Source: Didymodactylos carnosus
Taxonomy: Eukaryota > Rotifera > Eurotatoria > Philodinida > Philodinidae
Reading direction: 5' to 3'
DNA length: 45,750 nucleotides
NCBI GenBank assembly: GCA_905250885.1
Contig: CAJNOQ010000594.1
Location: 1 to 45,750, forward strand
In this document: positions 27,101-37,906 of the stretch, one piece after another
Numbering within the stretch: the stretch's first letter is position 1
How the letters are laid out: the number at the start of each line of letters is the position of its first letter
The notes under the pieces: model-generated
What the model was told of the DNA's origin: nothing
The model's database searches: none
Seen by the model: the letters and a program-made list of their open reading frames with translations, nothing else
Translations under genes and position numbers: made by a program

Positions 27101-28190
27101 ATTTGTGAAGCATTCGAAACATATTCACATGGTTACTCAGAATCATTATATACATTAAAACAATTAGAAAAATGTTCAAGTTTTCAACGTTTTATTCAAA
27201 ATATTAAAAATCAACATCAATTAACGCTTGAACAATTTCTACAAACACCATTAAAACATATTGAAACATTATCAAAACACTTAGATTCATTATGTTCGAA
27301 TTGTCAAAATCCAAACGATGCTAATTATTTATTACATGTTCTCAAAGGTATGTCAAAAATTTATCGTTTAGATTGTGACGGTTGTCATATAATTTTTTTT
27401 TGTTTTTTTCGTTTTAGAATTACGACAATGTGCATCTCGTGTTAGTGAAAATTCAAATGTTCATCAATTTTCGACAACTATGACATTGAACAGTGCCACA
27501 AATTCGTTATCATTAACAACAATACCAATACAACAACAATCAGAGGATCCCGAAATAATTGAATTACAAAATCGAATACAATTTGCATCAAATATCAAAG
27601 TAAGTTTTTTGTAATTAGAATCCATTAGTCAATTTTTATATTTATTCTTCCTTCTTCTAGCCAATATCATTAATTGGTAAAAATCGTCATGTCATCTTTT
27701 CGGGTGTTCTATTGTTACAAAATGAAACGAAGACATACATTGAGGTTAGTAAAGATAAATTTTTATTCAAAACTTACATTTCTATACATCATCAACTTCA
27801 TATAATTTTGTTTTATCTATTTTATAGACATGGTGTTTATTGTTAAATGATATGTTATTATTTACATCAAAAAATTCTTTAAATGATAATGTTCTTCAAG
27901 TTATTTGTGAACCGTTGTTATTGTCAGATATTATTGATTTTCGTGCCAGTGAACAATGTAAGTTAACTCTATAAAAATATATCGTGTATTTATCTATATT
28001 CTCTTTTCTTTCTGTTTTAGTATGTGATGCTTTAATATTTTTACGTCAAAAACCTCAATTGCCATATCGAATACGTTATCCAAATAAATGTTTACAAACT
28101 GTTTGGCAAACCATTCTTGATCAACGTTTAAAATATTGGCAAAAATCTGTACTAGAAGATTCGGTTGATTCTGATGATTGTCAAATTTAA
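21177..28190 (+). CDS. C2-PDZ-DH-PH Rho guanine nucleotide exchange factor
   Basis: Fifteen exons join in phase: 21177-21465, 21835-21885, 22972-23048, 23115-23212, 23381-23449, 23642-23711, 25334-25537, 25923-26107, 26173-26581, 26645-26809, 26999-27347, 27418-27599, 27661-27744, 27828-27957, 28021-28190. From ATG 21198 this gives about 836 residues. ATG 21219 is an alternative, and earlier coding exons are possible because 21177 follows an acceptor. The N-terminus is polar with Asp-Lys-Glu-Asn-Val-Pro-Pro. A C2 domain spans about residues 90-250 (Leu-Thr-Phe-His-Val-Ile-Arg-Ala-Arg; Asn-Ser-Pro-Val-Tyr-Asp; Trp-Tyr-Cys-Leu-Leu-Pro-Glu). A PDZ domain at about 280-365 has Phe-Gly-Leu-Gly and Pro-Gly-Asp-Ile-Leu-Val-Lys-Ile-Asn. 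A Dbl homology domain at about 485-665 is followed by a PH domain at about 710-825 with its C-terminal Trp. DH-PH units activate Rho-family GTPases; C2 and PDZ would direct it to membrane or a partner tail. The C2-PDZ tandem resembles long RGS3. The target GTPase is unknown. Confidence 0.8.
21528..21579 (+). other. Candidate frame-breaking cassette exon in the RhoGEF gene
   Basis: This 52-bp segment has an acceptor (TTTCTATAG) and a donor (GTAAGC), and is open in the frame that continues from 21465. Including it shifts the next exon (21835-21885) into another frame and leads to a stop in exon 22972-23048. Skipping it keeps the C2 domain in frame. It may be a regulated 'poison' exon or a decoy; only transcripts can tell. 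Confidence 0.3.
21886..22971 (+). other. RhoGEF intron, 1.1 kb
   Basis: This runs from the GTAAGA donor at 21886 to the TTCTATTCTAG acceptor at 22971. It is AT-rich, and I see no exon or clear mobile element in it. An 18-bp palindrome-like TATATATGTATAATATATA segment lies near 22455. Confidence 0.5.
23712..25333 (+). other. RhoGEF intron, 1.6 kb, within the C2-coding part
   Basis: The exons on each side (23642-23711 and 25334-25537) encode successive strands of the C2 domain, and the phase (0/0) fits. The intron holds several random open frames, the longest at 23868-24206 with no ATG start and no recognisable product. I see nothing else definite. Confidence 0.5.
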
Positions 28191-31100
28191 TCGTTATCGT
28201 ATTTTTATCTAAATTTAAAAGTAAAAATATATATTTTTTTGTTTTTGTTTGATACTCTATTAAAATTAGTATTCTTCTTGCATGCTATTAATGTTTTTTG
28301 TATATAAAAACGAGGAAAAAACATTATTAGAATTCTGTCTTAATTATTTGTTTTTTCTCTAACAAAAAAATTATTCTTTATAAAAATGTTCCTTTATATT
28401 TGTCATAATGAAACCTATTCTGTTTTATTTTCTTCTTTTCTTTATGTGAGTATGATATTTTGTGTTTGTGTGTGTGTGTAATTTGGATTGATATTATTCT
28501 CTCTTATTTTTTTTTGTTTTTGTGTTCATTAATTTATTTATTTTTGTGAAAATGAACAAAATTATAGAAAGAAAGAAGTATTAAATAACGTTGTTTTGGA
28601 CTCTGATAGTCAAAAGAAAGATGACATAATAGATTTAGCCGTGTTTTTTTTGCGATATCATAAATTACACTGTATAATTGATGTATTTAGAAAGTTTTAT
28701 CAACTAACGTTTGCCTTTAATCAATATCCAAATATGATAAAACTATTTATTATTATGCATGTGTCATTAAAAATTCAAACTCGATTATCCTATAATGTAT
28801 TGATTTTTATAATTCAAACGTTTTCATGAAAATGATATAGAAGTTAATGATACTCTTCTAACTATTTTAAAGTTAAACCAAAGAGTTCAACAGATCATTT
28901 AATTTAACTAAAATTGTTAACAAAATTAATCATATTTATTTGAAAACTAATACTTATAATCAGATGTCGTATTAACTACATTACATATTCTTGTTAAGGT
29001 CGATATTCTATTAAGTCAAACACAGACATCGATACTATTCTATATCTCTATGGAAAATTTTTGGCTTTTATATTTCTTATTTATTTAAAAGAAAGTTTAG
29101 TGATCAGCGATGATAATAAAATAACTGCTCACATAGGTTATACTATGAATGAATGAATGAAGGAATGTACCAGTTAAGAAAAAATGGATCAAAGACGACA
29201 AATGATTATTGATTAGTAGAATCAAGTGTAAGTTGCATAAAGACAATATTTACATTCACATCTTTCTCACGTATTCTTGAATGGCAAGTGGAATCTAAAA
29301 CATTTTTTTATATTATGAAAAGTAATTCAGGCTCTGCTAAAATATTTTCCTGTCTTTCTAAATCACGTAGTCTTTGTCTCTATTCTGTTGCACTGATAGT
29401 ATTGAATGCATGGAAAATATTATCGTTCTCGACTCAAGGTTAAAAGGGTATCTGAAGATTAATATCGTTAATCTTTGATTTTGAATTAGTGCGAGTGGAA
29501 TACTATGGAGATAAAAAAAAAGCGAATGCTCAAAAACTTCTTTAGTAGTTTCAGTATTTCTCATCGATTTATCGAACCGGAAAAATTCGATATCAACGTA
29601 TTTAGTATAGCAATCTGTCGTTTGAACGTGGATATAAAAGTTTTTTGTAAATCTATGTTTGTTTACCAGATATATTCAGGCTTTCAGAAAGCGATTTTAA
29701 TCCTATTCTAAGTGAAAAAGTAGCTCACCATCTAACATATGCAAAAGTGGACTTTTAATTGATGAAACGAATGAAACTTTATGATATTAAAATTTGCTCA
29801 TATTTTACTGGTACTATAACTAATAATTTTACTTCAAAGCATAAAAATGTTCTTATAACAATCTTAACTAAGAGTATATGGAAATTGTCGCAGGTATATC
29901 TCGCTAAATAGATGGGTAAGAAAATAATATAACTATTCGCTTCAATAATTTAATGTTACATGACTTTGAGTCATAGTTGTGTTACCACCAACCACTTTTT
30001 AATATAGATCGAATCGTTTAGTGTTGTTGTATTTTGGATAAATGAGGTTCACATGCAACATTTAAATGCATAATATGTCTGAGTTATGATGAAAATTATA
30101 ATGTCAAGGATTGGAAGCAATTGAACATCTCAAATAGAATCATCAGTTTGCATGCATGATTCATTAATATAGTCCAAGCTGTGATTTCCTTATACTATTA
30201 AAGTTTCACTGCAGCTAAATTAATTAATGATGAATGGGGAACGTTTCATGTAAAATAATACTAAATTATTTTTTAATTTGTTTGTTTTTTTATGTTTATC
30301 ATTTCATGTGCTGTTCAATGCTTTTTCAAACCTTATTACTCAGACATAATATACATTTGAATCTTGTTTACACTAATATTTGATCTAAGTATATGCATAG
30401 ATTTTCTAAAGCTAATCATTACCAAACTCTGTTTATTTATTAGTCATCGAAAACGAATGATAGAGAGAGTTCAACTGAAAAGCTCACACTGTCTATATTA
30501 GAGAGTAATTGATAACCGCGCAAAGAACAGAATTTTGTTTTTGTTGTTTTCCAAATCAAATTTTATTCTTTAATTTATTCTCATTCTTTGAGAGATTTTC
30601 ATCTGTTGAAAAGAATGACTCTGTTCTTACTTTCAGAAAATTCTTGTCAATATGAATACTAAAGAGCTTGGACTGGTTTTAAATTGAAGTTAATACATGT
30701 ATCGAGAGTTAATACGATTAGAGCGTGATTTTTTATACTTTTGCTCTGCTAAGTAATGACAATTTTAAAAAATGAAAAAACAGTAAAACTAAGCCAAAAT
30801 AACTTTGGAAAATGAAATTGAAATTGAAAAATATTTTTAAAATTTCTAGATATTGTCAAAAATTTTCGTAAACCTCCAATATTGTTAAAACCAATATGAA
30901 ATTCTAACAGCAGACACCCTGTTCTATCTAACTACATGTTTAGCTCAAAACTCACCTATTATTATCAAAAGTTGACATTTCTTACAGAGAGAAAGTTGAA
31001 AGATGTATGCGAATTGATAGATCTTACTAAAAAAGTTCCATGATTAACTTTATATAAGATTTAACATGGTACAAACTTGTATGTCATGATTTTCGTCAGA

Positions 31101-31754
31101 AACTGAATGCCTATTTGTCTTTTTCGTAATTTTCTCCTATAAAGGACAGGGTTCCCGATCACAATGGTATTGGCTCCTTCCTAAAACTATTTTGAACTTT
31201 CTGGCAAAATCTTTAATATTTTTCCATCAGCAACTTTCTGTCAAAAATTTTCGAAAACTATTTTTCGTCAATCACTTTTTTGCAAAGTAAAATTTTTCGC
31301 TCCTCCCGTCTCTAAGAACAACCGGAAACCCTCATAGAGGATGTTTTTTAATTTGTTTCACTTTAATTTATTAAACTCTTTTAAAAAAAAAAAGAAAAGA
31401 AAAAATGCTAGAAGAATCAATCGTTAACCCACTGTCTTTTTATGGTACTCTTAAAAGATTGAAAACATCGGATATTATTATTTCAAAAAGTATGTTATTG
31501 GTATTACTGTTTATGTTACTATTTAAAATAATATATAATTGACAATAATATATCTAAAAGCTATTAGGACAATAACAACAATAAAAAAAAGAAATTCATA
31601 TAGTGACACAGGTATAAATTGTGACCAATGGCTATCATTATCATTAGTCAACTTCTCATTTTGTTTTTACTTTTCTATTATGTCTTATTGTAGTGACTGC
31701 ACTTTTTACTTCAGATGATTTTTCTTTTTTTATTTGTTCATTCTACAACATGTA

Positions 31755-31789
<35 letters not shown>

Positions 31790-32180
31790 TATATATATTC
31801 ATGGCGTATGTTAACTTGTTTTAACAATTTTAAAATCAATCAATCGCTAAAAACAAAAAGAAAACATAGAAAAGAGTGACAGAGAAAAAAGCATTTTGTT
31901 TTTGTTGTTATACAATGAAGAAATCCGTTTTCATATTTACTTTAAATTCATTTTTCTCTTTTTTTAAGTTTATGAAATCTTATAATTTGTATATTCATAT
32001 CCATCTCCAGTCAAAATATGTGTGTAGTCAAAAGAGAAAAAAAAGAACAAGCAAGTCTATACTATATAAAAACTGAACAACGTGATCTATGTAACTTCAC
32101 ATAAGATACGCTCAAAAACTTTAACCACTTCAAAAAAAAAAAAATCATCATATTATTGTCTTTTATCATCCATTAAAGAA
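28191..32180. other. Intergenic region after the RhoGEF gene
   Basis: The RhoGEF 3' UTR lies at the start (T-rich, poorly defined end). No gene is supported. The motif TGTCAAAAATTTTCG occurs near 30856 and again near 31237, and 31140-31335 is compositionally distinct with GC-richer patches (for example around 31150 and 31305), suggesting an old repeat. A (GAAT)n tract lies near 29146 and a TG/TA repeat at 31751. Confidence 0.45.
31751..31798. repeat. (TG)n(TA)n compound microsatellite
   Basis: About nine TG units run straight into about ten TA units, with one break near 31790. It is likely polymorphic and could form unusual DNA structure. Confidence 0.95.
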
Positions 32181-32181
32181 A

Positions 32182-32474
32182 GTAAGTTAAAACTAAATGA
32201 ATTGATACCAACAAAAATCATCCAATTTTTAAAAGAAAAAAAAACATGAAATTTAAACGTCTAAATAAAAAAATTTTAGATGATTTTAAATGTATTTAAA
32301 GAAATTATTCGGCAAGGTCTTTTTGTAAGAAAATATTTTTAAAAATTAATCTATTCTAAAAAATTTGATAAAACTTTCATAAAATGTTTTAAGTAAAAAT
32401 GAGATAAGTGATTTCCAACTTTGGATTAGTCTATAATTGTTAAAGAAATTGTTCTATTTTGTCTCTCTTTTTAG
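32182..32474 (+). other. Likely 5' UTR intron of the CFAP97-like gene
   Basis: A GTAAGT donor at 32182 and a CTCTCTTTTTAG acceptor at 32474 bracket 293 bp, only 19 bp before ATG 32494. The upstream exon has no coding frame. The acceptor close to the start codon could instead receive a spliced leader, since trans-splicing is known in rotifers; this is inference. Confidence 0.4.
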
Positions 32475-32493
32475 CATTAAATATATCTATTAA

Positions 32494-33093
32494 ATGGCCG
32501 GCTATATAACTGTCAATCGTTTGAGTTTAATTCAGTTAGAAACTGAAGAACGTAAATATCGTGCTCATTTGAAAAAAGTAGCTGAAATGAAACGTCATAG
32601 TTCTATTGATAATAAAACACCGGTGAAATGTCCACATTTGAAAATAAGTCGTGATTTTAATATTGCTCAACGTCGACATGAAATTGAACAACAAAATAAA
32701 ACAAAATCACAAAAACTTGTTGAAATAATGAAAAAAAAATCAAAAACGTTAAATAGTCAACAATCAACGATATTACCACAGTTAAATAGAAAATTAAGTA
32801 TATCAACAAATTCACCTTTTAATGGAGTAGATACCAATGCAAAAATTGTTGAACGTTTAGTTAAAACAAAAGGCATTTATAATGTTAAAAAATGGAATGA
32901 TGAATATGAATTACACAAATCATATTTAGAAATATCAAAAAATAACAAACTATTTACACCGATAGGTATCGGTGTTAATAATCGAATAGCCAAAACAGCT
33001 ACACCAAAAACGTCAACACCACAGTCAAGACGTACAGGATTAACATCATCATCGAATCAAATTTTAGATAAACTTGTACTGAAAGCATCATAA
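32494..33093 (+). CDS. CFAP97 domain-containing protein (ciliary), single coding exon
   Basis: An intact frame of 199 codons from ATGGCC to TAA. The product is very basic, with predicted helices. Two blocks match the pattern of the CFAP97 (KIAA1430/hemingway) domain. One is at about residues 45-85, with Pro-His-Leu-Lys-Ile, Arg-Arg-His-Glu-Ile-Glu-Gln-Gln-Asn and Lys-Leu-Val-Glu-Ile-Met. The other is at about 100-150, with Leu-Asn-Arg-Lys-Leu, Ile-Val-Glu-Arg-Leu-Val, Tyr, and Lys-Trp-Asn-Asp-Glu-Tyr-Glu-Leu-His. The order and spacing suit the small CFAP97D1/D2 proteins (about 150-200 residues), needed for sperm and motile-cilium axonemes. A low-complexity Thr/Ser tail follows. The match is by recalled pattern, not alignment, so a different ciliary coiled-coil protein is possible. 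A 5' UTR intron probably precedes it. Confidence 0.6.
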   Translation: MAGYITVNRLSLIQLETEERKYRAHLKKVAEMKRHSSIDNKTPVKCPHLKISRDFNIAQRRHEIEQQNKTKSQKLVEIMKKKSKTLNSQQSTILPQLNRKLSISTNSPFNGVDTNAKIVERLVKTKGIYNVKKWNDEYELHKSYLEISKNNKLFTPIGIGVNNRIAKTATPKTSTPQSRRTGLTSSSNQILDKLVLKAS

Positions 33094-34370
33094 TAAAAAA
33101 AAAGTTTAATATTTTTCATACAAAACAAAGATTTTGCTACTACTTATTAAAAACGCTTCATAATTCAATCAGACGAAGTAAAAATTCCTAGTTAATGGAT
33201 TTTTACGCTATTCTACACTTTATGTTATCAATTTTTCAGTATATTGGCACTTAAATTACACATCTACTAACATTGACTTATCATTACATTTTCAATGGTA
33301 AATCAATTATTGTGAATAACGCCAAAAAAACTGATAGATCAAAATTTAAATTCAATTTTATTTATTTATGTTTTATTATTATTTAAATGAACTTTTAAAA
33401 ATGATATTTATCCTGTTTGTACATCATATATGACGAAAAAAAAACTAGTACACGTTTTATTGATGAAGGTTTGTATATGAAATTTTATTCGATAATATCA
33501 ACCAATAGAAATAATATGGCTTACTTTGTTCTCTTCTCTTTATTAACACACATGTTATCAGTGGCGGATTTTTTGAGGGGGGAATGTGATTGCTTGAAGT
33601 TTTGACGCTGGAAACACTAATATAACAGTATTTTTTATTTCTTCTGAAAATATTTTAGAAGAGGGCTAAGGTTGCACGAAGCACATGTCTCCTTAAATTC
33701 GCTCACTACCACGTTCTATTAAATTTTTGAATATTGTACAGTTCTATATTCACAACTTTGACAAAGCCCATTGTCTTTCTCTTTTTACTTCTTTTAAATT
33801 TTCAATTCAATTTTTGAATTTGAACACTTGTTGAGAAAAACTCATTTGCTTGTGAGACTTTTTGTACATGATTTTTGATGATAAAAAATTTTATTTATTG
33901 AAAAGATGGTGCTTTATGTACAAAGTTCAGGGAATGAATGGATGATGCAAGATAGCACTGTACTTAAAGTTAGTTACTTGAATTATAGTCGAACGAAAAG
34001 TCATAATTCTTGGTTATTCAAATTGTTTTTACTTGACCTCTCCAACATAAAATGCTGATGTCTAGATTTTTATCATTATGGCTTTACGGTCGTTTATATA
34101 TGTCAGTGGTTTTCTCAACGTCAGATGTTTCAGAAATTTTTTTTGTTAATTTAAAATCGTAACAGAAAACAGATAATTTCTTGAATTGAATTATTATATT
34201 ATTTTATTGCTGTTGATATAGTTCAGACGAATTCCCATCTGAATAAGAAATTTATTATTATTTAATCAGTATCATTCATTTTTTGAATCAGCAGTAAGTA
34301 TTATCCATCCAACTTCAATTCATTAAGATAAAGATTTTTTTCTTTTCCTTTTTTTCTTTTTGTTTATCTA

Positions 34371-34398
34371 ATGAATGAATGAATGAATGAATGAATGA
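34371..34398. repeat. (GAAT)n microsatellite
   Basis: Seven near-perfect tandem units of ATGA/GAAT. A shorter run of the same unit is at about 29146-29162. Confidence 0.95.
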
Positions 34399-35729
34399 CA
34401 TATGTATGCTTGAGTATTCTCTCTATGTAAACGATGTGTTAAATGACTAATTTCATACAGTGGAATGATAAAATAAGAGAAGGACAAGAGAGCAAATGTA
34501 ACAGTTTAAAATTCTCTGTTTTTTCTCATCACATAAATACAATATGCAGGAAATTGTCCTTCCTTTTATTTTTATCCTCCGTAAACATGTGTATTTTATT
34601 TGATGTTAAAAACTTTTTCTTTTTTTCTGATTTTGTGAAATTCATAGCATTCAATGTATATATATTAAAACAAAAAAAAAATTGTGATAAGTACTTGTAC
34701 AAGTACATAAAGTAATTGTATAATGAAATTTAAATTTGAACGAACATAAATAAATAGATTGAACTTTTCTTTATTTGAACATCGACATAAATTGTCTGTC
34801 TCTCATATTTCAATATTTATAGCCTTAAATGATCCAATTTTCAGTCTCATTATATTTTTATCAAAAGACTTTTTATTATAATATTTTGCATGTGCAAATT
34901 TTATTTATATTATGTAGTTTTTTTGAAAAATTTGAATTATTTCAGTATGTTTTGATAAGAATAAAATTTAACGGTTTTTACTAAATAAATTATACAAGGA
35001 TGTAAAAATTGATCTTATCTTTGTATTTTCAATGATAATTGAGAATATGTTCGAATTATCGAACGAAACAGATGCTATTTTCTCATTTTTTTCCAACCGT
35101 AAAAGTAGATATATTGTGTTGATATTGTTATATTGATATGAAACATAAAATGACAAAAGTCAATTATTGCTATTCAGAGTTATCAGTACAGATTACTGAT
35201 TCTAATTTTAATGAGATAGCGGTTTCTTTTTAACATAACTATCAAATCCCATTGTAGATATTGTAAATAAATGTTTATTTAATTGTTAAGTACATAATTT
35301 CTAAAAATTACAATTTTATAGTATCTCAATTTTCCAGAGCAAACAATTGTGACAGTTGTATCTTGACAAACAATTTTAATGATAAAACCATATTTTGTTT
35401 TTTTGCGTGTAGTTTTACCAATCACAAAAATTGATCTAATTGGCTTCTGGTGTTTATGTAATTATTTTCTTATGATTCTCTAACTGTTAAAAGAAAAAAA
35501 AGATCTCACTCTGTCTCTCTCTCTCTCAAATCTAGATTGAGAACTAGAACATATTTTCTCTGTCACCTAAAGGTTCTCTGGCTATTAATTTAGAAAATAG
35601 CCTTACCTTATTTTTCTTTTCTCATATTCTACTATCATCAATATCAATTCTCCTTCTTTTTACTATTTATAAACGTGTCGCTCTATTTAGAAAAAAATTA
35701 TATATAGATTTTATACTCATGTATTAGAT

Positions 35730-35745
35730 ACACACACACACACAT
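35730..35745. repeat. (AC)n microsatellite
   Basis: Eight AC units. A TC-rich run lies about 200 bp upstream (35513-35527). Confidence 0.9.
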
Positions 35746-36008
35746 ACAGTCAGGTGCTTTTTTTTACTCTAACTCATCATCACCACTCTTGATTAATCTA
35801 ACTCTAAAATACATGCGATTGTATTCGAATAGTTTTCTGTTAAATTATCACTATAAAAATAAAAATCATTTTTCGTTTTGTATTTAATTTTTTTTTTCTT
35901 CTTCTTCTCATCACTATCCATATGAACAGTGAAATGAAAAATATAAGAAAGAGAAGAGTAGAAAAAAAAGAGTCAGAATGTAATACATACATAAATCTTT
36001 CTGTATAC

Positions 36009-36034
36009 AGTAGTAGTAGTGGTGGTAGTAGTAG
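36009..36034. repeat. (AGT)n trinucleotide repeat
   Basis: Imperfect AGT/GGT triplets. A related TTA/GTA triplet tract follows at about 36110-36138. Confidence 0.85.
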
Positions 36035-37906
36035 GTATATTTTGAATTGATACAAACTTTTTTGAGAAAAAAAAAGAAACCTGAGTTAAAATATGTACAA
36101 CCATCTATACTATTATTAGTATTAGTATTATTATTATTCGTCAAGGAAGAAACAAAAATACATGACAGCAGTAACAGCTGCACCGACACTCACATATAAT
36201 CATCGATACAATAATCATAGACTGAGCCTTTTTATACCATGTGATTTAATGCAAAGATCCTTGGGTAAGTAAAATTTTTCATCTGATTTTAATAAAGAGA
36301 TTGAAGATTCTCTGTCTACAGTAATTCGATGATATTATTGAAAGTTAACTGTACGTCTGATATGAGCAAGTCCCAATCTGGACTGTAACTGATTATTTTC
36401 GCAGACGTGACTGATTTTTCAGATCAGTTCTTTAATTTATGGATTTTAATGTAGAGAGAAAAATCTTTGATATCGACATTTGAAGAAACAGTATCATATC
36501 GGTAAAAAGATACACGACAAAACATGTAATCAAAAGAGCACATGGGAGAAAATTTCTGACTCGAACTGAGATTCGGGTCGTCAATGACGGGAGGGTGTGA
36601 GAGAATCAAAACTGTTGTTATTTTATCAATTTTACACTATCTCAGAGAGAAAAATTTGTTTACACCCCTGGCTGGGACTGAAAAAACAGCGGACTTCCCC
36701 TTCTCTGCATTGTACGTATTGGTTATTTGAGCAGTATCTTAGAAAGATGTATTTTCATGTATATTGTACAAGTGCCATTGTATGGAGGTGAGCACAATCG
36801 ATATGTTCATTGTAAAATATATATCGGGTGAAAGAAAAACAAAAAAAAGGAGAGAAATGATAAACACAATAGGATAGATATGTATACTATTAAATATATC
36901 GTTTTATTCACAATATATTGAGTTATATCTATGTGTTAAATGTAATACTCATGTTCTATTGTAATTAATAGAATAAAATATCTAAACTATAAGATTTAAT
37001 AAAAAAAAATTTCTGAACGAAAAAAGAGAAGAAGAAAAATATGTAGTTAATTTTTGTTAAAATATGATGAGAAAGATAAGAAGATAGTGAAAGAAAAAAA
37101 ATGACGAGAAAATTCATTTGGGAGAATATGAGACGAATAGTTTTTTTCCCCAATGTCATTTTTACTATGTCACGCAACCATTTTTAAATTGAAATAAAAT
37201 ATTGGCATAGATGTGTCAGTTCGTGACAATGTTCTCATTTTTAAGGTGTTTTCCTTTCTATTTCTCCTTTCTGTAAACTTTACAAAAGTGTGGTTTAATC
37301 ACACATACATTTAAGAAGAAAACCTGTTATAAATGGTAATTTATATCAAAAGAAATAATCGAGTTGTTTCATTTATCGACATTTTTCTTTTACCAATTTT
37401 TTATTTTATTTAACCTTCTTATAGTTTTATCTTCATAACAGCCAACGGTATTCTATTGTTCTTGTTTGAATAAAAGATTCACAATATCAGTACGTCTGTA
37501 AATCGCATCAGCATATCAGTGAACTTTTTCTCACAAAGAGAAATATATTTGCTATTTCGTCTGACCGTATCGTATGGTTGATCCTTTGATCCATACACAC
37601 ATTTTCTGAAGTAGCATCTTCTTTCTAAAAAAAAAAAAAAAGAGCATCTCAAATACGTTTTCTCTTGTGTTGACTTTTACATGACATATAAAGCCATCAT
37701 AGTGTATATTTTCTCTTCTTCTTGTTCGTTTCTAGATGATCATGATGATGATGATATAATCATATGCATATACATGCTCTGCTCTGTATATCAAATAAAC
37801 AATATACAATACTATTTGTTTAAAATTGTTTTATTCTTTAAAAATTCTTCTACTATTCCCATTACTCTATGTTGTCTTTTTCATCATTTTTTTGTTATTC
37901 TAAATT

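Larger units (their letters stand above)
33094..37906. other. Intergenic region upstream of the WDR62-like gene
   Basis: No gene is supported on either strand. Contents are AT-rich sequence, a GC-richer patch with a G run near 33575 (possibly an old repeat), and simple repeats at 34371, 35513, 35730 and 36009. Sequence just upstream of 37907 is T-rich with AG dinucleotides (for example TTTCTAG near 37735), so an untranslated first exon could lie here. Confidence 0.45.
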
